Assembly: GCA_021401465.1 (NCBI GenBank)
Contig: JADDMT010000255.1
Coordinates: 1 to 24,090, forward strand
Source of the DNA: Teratosphaeria epicoccoides
Taxonomy: Eukaryota; Ascomycota; Dothideomycetes; Mycosphaerellales; Teratosphaeriaceae
Reading direction: 5' to 3'
DNA length: 24,090 nt
Shown: positions 9,274-18,149 of the stretch, piece by piece
Layout of the letters: every line of letters begins with the position of its first letter
Position numbering within the stretch: the first letter of the stretch is position 1
Translations under genes and position numbers: made by a program
Notes under the pieces: generated by a model
The model's input: the letters and a program-made list of their open reading frames with translations, nothing else
What the model was told of the DNA's origin: nothing
Database searches by the model: none

Positions 9274-10005
9274 ATGAATCTGTCTAGTCTACCTAAGCCC
9301 GCGCCTGCTAGCGCTACGCTAGCAAGCGCCTAAACTGCAAAGCCCTATACGCGTTACTTAGTGTCTACGCAAAATGCTCTGCTAACCTAGCTAGCCCTGC
9401 CCTCGCCTACATCTCCTACGCCTCCTAGACCTGTTCCTAGGATGCTGACAGGTATAACCTGTTCCCTAGGGGGTTTTGCACGGCTAATATCGCGACAGCG
9501 CTGCCACGCATAACGACCTGTCAAAGGTCCTTAAGGCCTAGAGGGCCTTAGGGCCTTTGTAGTTAGCGGGTCTGCTGTCTAGGTATTCTCTATTAGTGTC
9601 CTCTATGATTACGCCGCTAACCTTGAGTAGCGTCGTGGCCTAGGAGGTCATAGGGACTATAGGTGCCGCTGTCGCCTAGCAGGGCCTCCTGTGAGTTCAT
9701 CCTGTACTCTATGTGTTTCTACGCGCTAACAGTTTAGAAGGTCTAGGGGCGTTCTACTAGCGCTTACCTTAGGTAGGCAGCAGGAGAACGTTGCTAGTAA
9801 GGGCGAGAGCCCTCGTTAGCGTTAGTCTAGCGCTACTACGCGGGGCCCTAACTAAGAGGCTAGGGACTCTGACAGCAGCCTAGTTGGCAGGTCTAGGGGG
9901 TCTAGCAAGGGCCCCTTAGATAGCAGGGGGTCTGCTAGCAACCCTATCGCCACTAACAGGGGGGCTGGCCCTGCTAGCGGGGCCCCTAGTGACAATCCCG
10001 CATGA
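9274..10005 (+). pseudogene. Decayed 243-codon frame, unknown protein
   Basis: From ATG 9274 (MNLSSLPKPAPASATLAS) one phase can be followed to TGA 10003-10005. About ten stops interrupt it, all TAG or TAA, as expected if CAG and CAA codons were hit by RIP; no TGA interrupts it and no frameshift is needed. The start is rich in A, P and S; the end is rich in G, S, R and P (DSSLVGRSRGSSKGPLDSRG). I do not recognise a family. It is antisense to the chromodomain fragment at 10249-10490, the same arrangement as the antisense frame of element B, so it may be the matching accessory frame of element C. Confidence 0.4.
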
Positions 10006-10248
10006 TTGTTGCTAGGGTCCTCTATCCTCGGCGCGGGGGCCTGCAGCTAGGGGGGGGTTTTTTTTTTCTTTTGTTGTATATATAGTTACCTAATGTCAAT
10101 TTCCCCCCTCTAATTTTTCTTTGTCCTTTCTTAAACGCCTATACTCCTTGTTACAAATGCTAGACTCCCTTTGCTAAGTCCTGTATCTTGTTTCCTTTTT
10201 CTTCTTGTCCTACCTCTCTCTAGGGCCGTCGTTGTTCTCTGCGCTTCC
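10006..10248. other. Pyrimidine-rich spacer with possible polypurine tract of element C
   Basis: G8T10-like run at about 10051-10070, then pyrimidine-rich DNA. The minus strand at about 10116-10099 reads TTAGAGGGGGGAAAT followed by TGACATTAGG, which resembles a polypurine tract and LTR start, but I could not find the matching LTR end. No gene seen. Confidence 0.3.
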
Positions 10249-10490
10249 TTACATCTACTCGAAGCAGTCTATTACTTTAGTGTCTATTAGGTTTTCTAGG
10301 GGCTCCTATGTAGGTTTGTAGTACCCTGACTATTTTACTAGGACCTCGCGTCCTCTTCCCCTTCTCTTGTCTCTCGCGCAGAGTATCTCCTCTACTAACT
10401 ACTCCTTGTGCGACTTAAACAAAAAGGGGTCTAGCTGTTCGTCGTCGTTCTCCTGCCTAGGCATAGGGTCTTTGCCCGCTAGTCTTAGCA
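10249..10490 (-). pseudogene. Element C: chromodomain end of a third Gypsy pol
   Basis: Reading the minus strand from 10490, the frame gives LRLAGKDPMPRQE, the linker after integrase, then a chromodomain from VEEILCARDK (about 10395) through EVLVKxSGYYKPTxEPLENL to the stop at 10249-10251. Both W positions are TAG (TGG to TAG). The wording differs from the chromodomain of B, so this is a third element. Its upstream pol is cut exactly where the B LTR begins (10491), so B inserted into C or recombined with it. Confidence 0.7.
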
Positions 10491-10975
10491 TGTCATAAGG
10501 GTAGGTGCTAATAGCAGGAAGGGGATTAGGTGTTAGACTCGCAGAGCTGTGAAGAATATCGACAATAGCAGTTAACCTTGTAACTTCCTCTAAGCAAGAG
10601 AGGATTGACTTGAGAATTAAGCACGAAGCTCCTAACTGCCTGTCCTAAAGCCATCCCTATATACTAGAGAGACAGAGCAGCTCTGTTAGATCTGTCGACA
10701 GACCTGACAGATCCATCTCTGTAGATCTGTAGACTAACCCCACAGATCTAAGGGTCTGTTATCCCGTGACAGATCCCTTCTTCCTTGTAGGCCTGTAGAT
10801 CTGTAGACTAACCCTACAGATCCGGGGATCTATCCTTACGTGACAGATCCTTTCTCCTATGACTATGCCTATGACTTATAGTACTCCTATGACTATACTA
10901 TGACTTATAGCACTTAGGACCCTCATGATCCTGTAACCTATAGTACTCCTACTAGTACTCCTGACACTCATGATA
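10491..10975 (-). repeat. 3' LTR of minus-strand element B (485 bp)
   Basis: Starts TGTCATAAGG and ends CTCATGATA (the expected final CA changed to TA, a RIP-type change). It is followed by the inverted polypurine tract at 10976-10988. It holds the same AGATCTGT palindrome series as the other copies. Confidence 0.9.
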
Positions 10976-11051
10976 CTATCCCCCTCTTAGCCTAGCTCGT
11001 CCCTAAGCTACCTTATTAGTGCGGGGTTTCTCTTGTCATTTCTTTTATGCT

Positions 11052-11792
11052 ATGATGTCTTCTCTTTCTACATTACTGCCTTGTGTCATTCTAGACACTA
11101 ACGCCCCTTTAACGCAGAAACGCAAACGCCACGCGAATCGAATCTATCGTTAGGGCTAGGACAGCATGAAGTCCTACACTTAGTGTCAAGAGTTAAAGCT
11201 CGTTTGTCAGGTACACATTTCCTTAGGGAAATGTTCGCAATGTCACTTTAGCAACTGTTAGAGTTACGACGCGAAGGTAACAGAGGTCAAATAGAAGAAG
11301 TTAGGCAATTAGCAGAAAAGACTAATTGCTAATCTCAATCGTGCGAAGGCGGTCCTAGCTAAGGCTTCGCAGAAGATAATAGAGGCGCATGCAAAGGAGA
11401 TGCGTCTTCGAAAACAGTTAGACGTAGTCGACTAGGAGGTCAAGGATAGTCGCACTCTCGAGGAGCGTGAGATTAGGGAGGATGAGGCCAAGGAACAAGC
11501 TCTCTTGCAGGCTAGGTTTCTTCTTGACCTAGATCCTTCCGCGGGTCTCGCTCTTAGTCCTACGACATAGAGCGTAATAGAGGGTTTCGCTAACGCCTCA
11601 TATTAGGGTTTCCTGGATAGCATGATAGCCAAGCCGGTCGACGGCGTCCCGCAGGAGTCTAGTCGTGGCTTAGGATCTTCTTCCTAGGTTCGTTCCTTTC
11701 TCGAAACTTCGTATCTTTTGCTAACAGTTTCGCAGATGTTCTAGGGGTTCCCAGGTGTTCTCGGTACTCCTATATCCTTCCCATTTTACTAA
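11052..11792 (+). pseudogene. Antisense frame in element B: six-cysteine, coiled-coil protein (second copy)
   Basis: Same 247-codon frame as at 4535-5275, antisense to this B copy, beginning MMSSLSTLLP close to the LTR. It ends at TAA 11790-11792. Internal stops are TAG only, apart from the end. The first cysteine of the C-x2-C-x6-C-x9-C-x2-C-x5-C cluster has become tyrosine (TGC/TGT to TAC); the others remain. The helical part (NLNRAKAVLAKASQKIIEA, then MRLRKQLD) is well kept. That two diverged copies can be read in the same phase and length supports a real former gene and not a chance frame. Confidence 0.6.
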
Positions 11793-13835
11793 GTACTCTT
11801 GCTGTCCGTCCTGCTAGCGAGTGTCAACGATCTTCTCGACAGTGTACTTAGGTTCTTCTACTTTAGGGTCGAGTAGTAAGGGTTCCGATTGTAGTGTAGC
11901 GTCTAGCGCTGCTTGTTCTAGCAGAGAGACATAGAACACAGGGTGTATACTCATCTGCTCGGGTAGCTGTAACTCAAAATTAACTGGTCCCTTCTTGGCC
12001 TTAATCCTAAATGGTCCTAGTTTCATAGCGTCTAGTTTTTTACTCGGTTTGTCTAATTTGATGTGACGGCAGAGGAGATACACCTTGTCCCCCTCCTTTA
12101 GAATTAGTCCCTCAATTCTCTTACGATTCGCGTACTATGCCATGTTCTGCTAATAGAACTACAGGTCGAGTCGTGCTTCTGTTTGCAGTCAGCGTAGATG
12201 TTCTACTCGTCTAAGTACTACTAGGTTTAGATTACTAGCTAAGACATCCGGAATGTCTTCTATAGCTAATCTATATGCCATCTAGAATGGCGAGAGTCCT
12301 GTCGACTCTGCTGGCGTATTATTATACGCGAGCTGTGCTATTAGCAACAACTCTACCTAGTTGTTCTAGTCCTTACTCACATAGGATCGAAGGTACTATT
12401 CTAACGTCTGATTTAGACGTTCTGTCTGTCTATCTGTCTAAGGGTAGAAGGAAGTACTTAGTCGATGTTTGACCTAGAATTGTCTCATTAGGGCTCTCTA
12501 GAAGTTAGAGGTAAAAACGGATCCTCGATCTGTTACTAGGTCCTATGGCATGCCGTGTAGTGCTACTACCTACTTAATAAAGACATGCGCGATATCTTTA
12601 GTCTTAAAGTCTTTGCAGTAAGGGATAAACTTCCTAAACTTAGTAAATCGGTCGACTACTACCATAATCCTATCGAAGAACTCATTAGTAGCAGGTTCTC
12701 TTGACTAAGGTAGTTTGACAATAAAGTCTATGGCGAGCGACTCCCATGGCCGTTAGGGTACCTTAAGTAGTCGTAGTAGCCTATATGGTTTGTGACAGTC
12801 GTACTTACTTTGTCAGCAAGTCACATATTAACAGACGTAGTCCTCGATTGCCTTGCTTATCCTAGGGAAGTAATATTCTTGTCAGAGAATTTGCTTCATT
12901 TTAGACACTCCCAGGTGTCCTGCCTGAGGTACATTGTGTCAGAGGCGTAGTAGTTCTGATTGTAAAGACGTTAGCACATATACTAATCCTTGAAACAGAA
13001 GGATTCCGTCTTCGTCTTCCTAATCCTCCTGTCTATTAATGTCGTCGCGGACAGCGAGCGTAGTTAGGTCATAGATTAGCGCGTTCTTCAGGTCATCCGG
13101 AAATCTACTAGTCTACGTGACAGTCGTGGCCGCGAGTTAGTTAACTCCTAGCGTGCCATCGCTATTTTCCTAGAGAACAGCATGTTTCTCCTACTTCACG
13201 CCCTTCATGTAGTCTGTCTAGCGGCTTAGTGCATCGGCGCGTGCGTTATTAGTCCCCTTGCGATAGACAATCTTGCAGTTAAAACTAGAGAGCTCCTCAC
13301 TCTACCGAACCTGTCGTCAGTTTAACTCTTTCGTCGTTATGAAGTATCGCAAGTTCTCATAGTCTGTGTAGACTGTGACCTAGTGCTTAGAACCTTCCAA
13401 GTAGACTCGCTAGGCCTTGTAGGCGTCTACTATGGCTAGAAGTTCTTTGTTATAGACATCATAACGGAGTTTAGGTCTAGACAATTTCCTCGAGTAGTAG
13501 GCGACTAGCTGTAGTCGTCTACTCGGTCCTAGTTAGCTTAAGCATGCCCTAAGTGCTACATCGGAGGCATCTGTTTCGACTGTGATAGGCTTATCTAGGT
13601 CGAATACAAGTAAGATTAGCTGATCTGTAAATCGTCGCTTAAGTTCCTTGAAGGCATTCTGTTAGGCGTCATCCTATACGAATAGTGTATCCTTCGTCGT
13701 AAGAGTCGTAAGTAGTGCCGTAATCTTCGAATAGTTTGCCACAAATCTCCTGTAGAAGTTAGCGAATCTAAGGAAGGACTATACTTCCTTAACATTAGTT
13801 AGCGTAGGCTACTCTTCGTCTCGAAAACCTAACCC
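11690..13835 (-). pseudogene. Element B pol: RT end, RNase H, integrase, chromodomain (RIP-mutated)
   Basis: From right to left the minus strand reads the end of RT (FLRFANFYRRFVANYSKITA, about 13780-13720), an ETDAS box of RNase H (about 13580), SRKLSRPKLRYDVYNKELLA (about 13490-13430), and the integrase. The integrase shows GHLGVSKMKQ and a damaged C-C pair of its zinc-binding part (about 12920-12800), SLAIDFIV with the first catalytic D (about 12740) and VTDRGSVFT with the second (about 12536-12510). Its C-terminal part is uninterrupted at 12083-11814 (GPFRIKAKKGPVNFELQLP). The chromodomain is at about 11850-11690. Multiple TAG and a few TGA stops; dead. Confidence 0.8.
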
Positions 13836-13858
13836 CTAAGTAGTACAAAGTACGAAGA

Positions 13859-14090
13859 GTAGACCGAGTAGAGCTAAGTTAGCTAAGTAGGTGCTAGTAG
13901 TATACTAGCAGTATCTTACTAGCTCGGCCTACTCGGCCCTACTCCTAGCTACTCGATTCACGGGCTCGTTAGCCTTCCTACTCATGCCTACTCGTAGGCA
14001 TGCTTATTTAACGGCTTTCTACTCGATCGCTACTTACCTACACTTATACGCTCCTCTGACATGTACGTCTACTTAGCCCTACTCCTAGCC
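13859..14090. repeat. Cluster of CTACTCG / CGAGTAG short repeats
   Basis: CGAGTAG- or CTACTCG-like heptamers occur repeatedly here, for example near 13870, 13930, 13955, 13990 and 14030, in both orientations. This fits a subterminal repeat region of a CACTA-type element; the same heptamer is rare on the right edge. Confidence 0.5.
13893..13909. repeat. 17-bp palindromic motif, left copy
   Basis: GCTAGTAGTATACTAGC: 7-bp arms GCTAGTA and TACTAGC around GTA. It is the exact reverse complement of the copies at 22208 and 22310. Confidence 0.8.
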
Positions 14091-14158
14091 GTGCAATCCA
14101 GCGACAGGCATTACTACCGAGTGTTAGCGATATGCAGTAGTTAGAATGAAACTTGTCT

Positions 14159-15573
14159 TCAGACTGCCCCCTTACACAGCTCATTCACCGTACTAGCTAC
14201 TACGCCGCCGTCTCTGCGCTATAGGCAGTCTCCGAAGCCTTCTACAGTTAACGGCTGTAGCTTGTAAGTCGTCTACATCCTCCTATGCCTTTCCTCATAC
14301 GCTTAGAGGCGCATCTAGTCCGTAACCTATTCGACGATCTTGTCTTCGACCTCTATGCTCTCTAATATTCCCTCATACTTCTTGACTGCTAGAAACTGAA
14401 GTCGAGGCAGCCGAGTAGCTATAATAGTCATGTAGAGTACGAACTGCTTAGAGTACACGAAACTACAGAGGTCCGCATTAATGTCATCTGAATTCCGGTA
14501 AATACATACATACCTGCCCGCTATGTTAGTAGCAGCTAAGCAGCTACTACGACTAAAATATGCTACTGTTGAATCACATCTACCTGCTATTGCCGTATCA
14601 AATCAGCAGGGACTACAGCTCTTACTAGCATGCTAGTCTCATAGGAGCTAAGAAACAAGTAAACCATAAGTAATACTATCTCCGCTAGCTCGCCAGACTT
14701 CAGGAAACACGGCTAGACCCCCGTTTAGAACACTACTATGTCTCTACGCCCGCCTGCTCGCTAGCCTACTATGGCCTCAGAAACGTGTGTCGAGATGCAC
14801 ATATGTACTTGTTAGCGCATCTCGTTCCTCTGCACGTAGTACTAGACGATGAACGGCTTGTTCATTGTGCCATTCAAAGTGGCTAAGTTGTTGCGGGCTC
14901 CTACGACGACGTCGCCGAACTCGCCCTGTAGACGCTGTCTAAACTGTGGAGAGAACTCGTCGTACGATGGCTCTATGTCGTATGTATTCTACAGGCCTTA
15001 GTAGAATGCCTAGGTGTACTAGTCTTCTGTCTTGTACTCGACATTAACCTTCTTTTAGCCTGACTAATTAGCGTCTTCTGTCTTCATCACAATGAAGACG
15101 ACCTTCCTATTCCTTTTGCTCCTAAACACACGGACCCCCCTAAAACTCATCTAAGGGGCGTTAGGGGTCCCATTGTGACTGACGACGATTAGCCCGCCGA
15201 AGAAAAGCTCATGTGCACCTAGCGGTCTAGTAAGTAGCACTCCGAACACCTTGTTCGTAATCAGGGGCAGTACACTGTCAGCCCGCTCTCTTGTCGCGCG
15301 ACTCGCTATGTCCTCCCCTTTAAAGATCTTCTTAAACGGCAGGATTTTGGCGCGTCTAGTAAACATGAAGTTAGTGACTAGTCGTCATATCTCAGGGTTG
15401 ACTATATACTCATTCCTATTCCGGGTTAGCCGCCTAGCGCAGCTGTCCTTGTAGTTGTCGTGCTAGTCGATTATCTAGCAATTCTTGCTGTAGTAGGCTA
15501 CTGCCTGACATAGGCACATCTTGAGCGGGCTGTCGATGCCACAATTAGTGCATTAAGCGACTATGCTAGCCAT
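14159..15573 (-). pseudogene. MYND-type zinc finger protein, RIP-inactivated
   Basis: From ATG 15573-15571 (MASIVA) the frame enters at once a MYND finger: CTNCGIDSPLKMCLC, then YYSKNCQIIDxHDNYKDSC (about 15556-15450). The usual YCS has become YYS (TGC to TAC) and the conserved W is TAG. MYND domains bind proline-rich peptides in partner proteins. The rest of the protein (about 300-400 residues, including the uninterrupted 15366-15151) matches nothing I know. An intron-like stretch, 14583-14514, has GTAGAT, a CTAAC branch site and GCAG, but the phases either side differ by one base, so an indel or another splice site must be involved. The frame ends at TGA 14161-14159. It is divergent from the gene at 16378. 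Confidence 0.65.
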
Positions 15574-16377
15574 TGTCTTGAATAGTAAGATAGAGGGTTG
15601 ATTGATGTTGCTACTACTTGTGTGTATTAGGCAAGTCTTCAAAGTTAGTTGATGTAATCGGTAAAGAGTTAAAGTAGAAGAGTAGTAGTAGATATAGATA
15701 TCTCTTGCTACCGAGTGTACGTGCTACTACCTAGCTAGCGCACATGAGGCCCTCGTAACTGCCGTCTAGATTAGTTAGCTACTACGTGCCGCTATGTGCT
15801 ACATGTAGGTAGTTATCGCTCTTAACAAAGAAGCAGCAAACATGGCGACATCTATCCTATGTAGCTGTGTCTGCCGAGTACACATGCCGCTATCGAGCTA
15901 GCGTCAGTGTAACTATGTCGCGGTTGCTACTATTCCTAATGCCTCCGTATAGTAGTAGATAAGGTCTGTAGGTTATAACCACGAGGATCATTTTTTATTG
16001 CCTTTCGAGGCAGAATCGCCTGATATTGTGCCTTCTTCATTTAGTCATGTGCCTAGGCAGCAGTGTGTGATATTTAACCGAATCTGTGACAGCGTCACGT
16101 GCCTTCCGTTTCTGACCATTTTTCAGGCAGCAGCGTCATGTGCCTTCCATTTCTAGTCATTTTTCAGGCAGAAGCTAATAATGTGACAATGCAACGTGTG
16201 CGGTTAGTAACCATGCAGAGCACATGACCTATAGCTGCTAAAATACAAAAGAAGCTTAGTGCTCTAAACTTCTTTCTTTCAAACAACTACCTCATCTAGT
16301 ACTTGGCTTCTTCTTTAGCATCTATACAGATACTAGCATACTGACAGCACTACGGCATGTAAGCATTATATGCTCGT
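15574..16377. promoter_or_regulatory. Shared divergent promoter region
   Basis: About 800 bp between two divergently oriented start codons (15573 minus, 16378 plus), so both promoters must be here. It contains a 41-bp tandem duplication (16090-16171) with CACGTG in the first copy. No coding frame is seen. Confidence 0.45.
16090..16171 (+). repeat. 41-bp tandem duplication in the divergent promoter
   Basis: CAGCGTCACGTGCCTTCCGT... (16090-16130) and CAGCGTCATGTGCCTTCCAT... (16131-16171) are adjacent copies that both end in TTTTTCAGGCAG. Several differences are C/T or G/A. The CACGTG of the first copy is CATGTG in the second. A shorter related piece (TCATGTGCCTAGGCAGCAG) precedes them near 16044. 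Confidence 0.85.
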
Positions 16378-16739
16378 ATGACGAGACTATAAACTGACGC
16401 GCTAGTAGAATCTAAACCTACTATCTCGACGAATCCGACCCTAGACCTAGAGCTAGCAATCGGTGTAGGTTCTAAGCACGCCGAGTTCGCGGCCGACTAC
16501 GTCCGCGATACCGTCTAGGCATTAGAAGCCGCCGTCGCGCTGCAGAAGGCATATCCGGACTTCGATGCCTACAAGGATCTCGTTAACTACGCCCCTTAGG
16601 TAGAGCATCGAGCTAGGCACAAGGTACTCGACGTCGCATGCAGCAGTAGCCTGATTAGGCTCCTAGCAAGTGCAAAGCTAGCTACGCTAGATAGTGTATA
16701 CTTCCTAGACTTCTATACTAAGATGCTAGATAAGAGCTA

Positions 16740-16795
16740 GTAATATGTGTTATAGCTAGGCCTTAGAGGCAATACTGTTACTAACTAATCTTTAG
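16740..16795 (+). other. Intron 1 of the four-exon gene
   Basis: GTAATA donor, TACTAAC branch site, TTTAG acceptor; 56 bp, phase 2. Confidence 0.65.
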
Positions 16796-17687
16796 TACCA
16801 TACGGGACTACTAGGGAAGCGTAGACTTATAGCGCTTTATCTAGGCAAGGCTCGGTCGTACCCCTACAGCTAGCATCAAGCAGGCTACTAGATGCCCTAA
16901 CAGCTTTTAGATAGTATTTGCAAAGGGTATGCTAGAGATGTTCGAGCCACGGGTCTATTCGGGGCTAATCCGCTAGCTGCGCGAGCTAGTCAGTAACAAC
17001 GGCTAGCTGATCTTAGATTAGAAGGAGCCTGCTCCTAGCTAGTAGCTACTCTTGCACCGACTAAGCGAGGCTACTTCTATGGCCTATCGAGAGTACACTA
17101 TAAGAGACTAGGCCTTATTGCTATCGCGCATTTAGAATGTTTAGCACCCTGCCCTACTAAGTCCTAGCTTTGACCGTCTAATCACGTAGTACACTATGAT
17201 CGCTAGCTAGGACGAATTAGCGAGGGCGCGGAGATCTATGCTTGCTTTCTTCGCTAAGCCTAGTGTAGCAAGTAAGGTGTCCCTCTACGCAGACTTTCTA
17301 ACCTACTACCTGACAGATCAGTTAACTGCTCTCTACAGCTTATTCGTCGAGCGAGCAAGAACCCGTGTCACCTATCTAACCACAGCGTTAGAGGTCAAAG
17401 TCGACATAGCGCGGCGTGAATAGCTTAATAGTAAGATTAGTAGTACTACTCCTAGGCAGAGGGGTTTCTAGGTCGAGCTCTTATACACTCTCCTTATTAA
17501 GCCCATGGTTACGATATCTCTTAATCAAGTCAAACAGGAATTGTCGCGCATAGAGAGACGTGCGCTAGAACGACAGGTAGCGAAGGCTCTACAGAAAGGG
17601 CAGTAAATGTGCGAGGTAGATAAGCTAGCTAGCTGCCTAGACGCTAGCTAGCAGAGAGATGTGCATGCGATGAGAGACTTTCGGCTA

Positions 17688-17740
17688 GTAGCACTAACTG
17701 CTAATCCTGCGGCATGACTAATAAGTAGTTATGCACGTAG
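17688..17740 (+). other. Intron 2 of the four-exon gene
   Basis: GTAGCA donor, GACTAAT branch-like site, CGTAG acceptor; 53 bp, phase 0. Its borders restore the frame that otherwise shifts here. Confidence 0.5.
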
Positions 17741-17884
17741 GTAGAAGACCTGCTTCTAGCCGTAGCAGGCGGCAATTCATGACTTTCTTGAGAACTTACT
17801 AAGCATCTACCTCTTAGCGACGTGCCTGCTGTCGAAAAGAAGCTCGCAGCTGTCATCGCTAAACACGAGTTTCCCTTTCTCAAG

Positions 17885-17943
17885 GTTAGTAGCCGCAATT
17901 CTAACTGATCATACATACATATGCTAACTAGTTATGTTTCTAG
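17885..17943 (+). other. Intron 3 of the four-exon gene
   Basis: GTTAGT donor, GCTAACT branch site, TTTCTAG acceptor; 59 bp, phase 0. Confidence 0.65.
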
Positions 17944-18149
17944 CTCCTAGCCGAGCTTCGTAACAAGATCTACGAAGGAGTCATCGTGTCGCCTACCCTG
18001 ATTAGCATCATGTTCAACTACGGCACAGGTCAGCTAAGTAGCCAAGTCGTCAAGTCTACTAGCGCTAGCTAGAAGAACTACGTGCTAGGAGCCCTCCTTG
18101 CGGCGTGCTACCTTCATCGAGCTTACTAGCATAGCATTCGTTACGTATG

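Larger units (their letters stand above)
10491..13835 (-). mobile_element. Ty3/Gypsy chromovirus element B, minus strand, 5'-truncated
   Basis: On the minus strand the order is partial RT, RNase H, integrase, chromodomain, antisense frame, polypurine tract and 3' LTR. The 5' half (LTR, gag, protease, most of RT) is missing; homology ends at about 13826-13840, where the right-hand composite transposon begins. Compared with the plus-strand copy (4070-5828) the two have independent sets of CAG-to-TAG changes. Confidence 0.85.
16378..18129 (+). pseudogene. Unrecognised four-exon gene, about 527 codons, RIP-inactivated
   Basis: From ATG 16378 the frame runs through four exons: 16378-16739, 16796-17687, 17741-17884, 17944-18129. 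The three introns (56, 53 and 59 bp) start GTAATA, GTAGCA and GTTAGT, end in AG and have a TACTAAC, GACTAAT or GCTAACT branch site. All exon phases join exactly, which is strong evidence for a real former gene. In-frame stops are nearly all TAG, with a few TAA and two TGA in exon 3. The protein would be mainly helical and soluble, with leucine-rich stretches (FADFLTYYLTDQLTALYSL-like near 17300) and charged heptads (QELSRIERRALERQVAKALQ near 17540). I do not recognise a family. The final TAG could itself be a mutated codon. It converges with the transposase gene, about 20 bp away. Confidence 0.6.
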
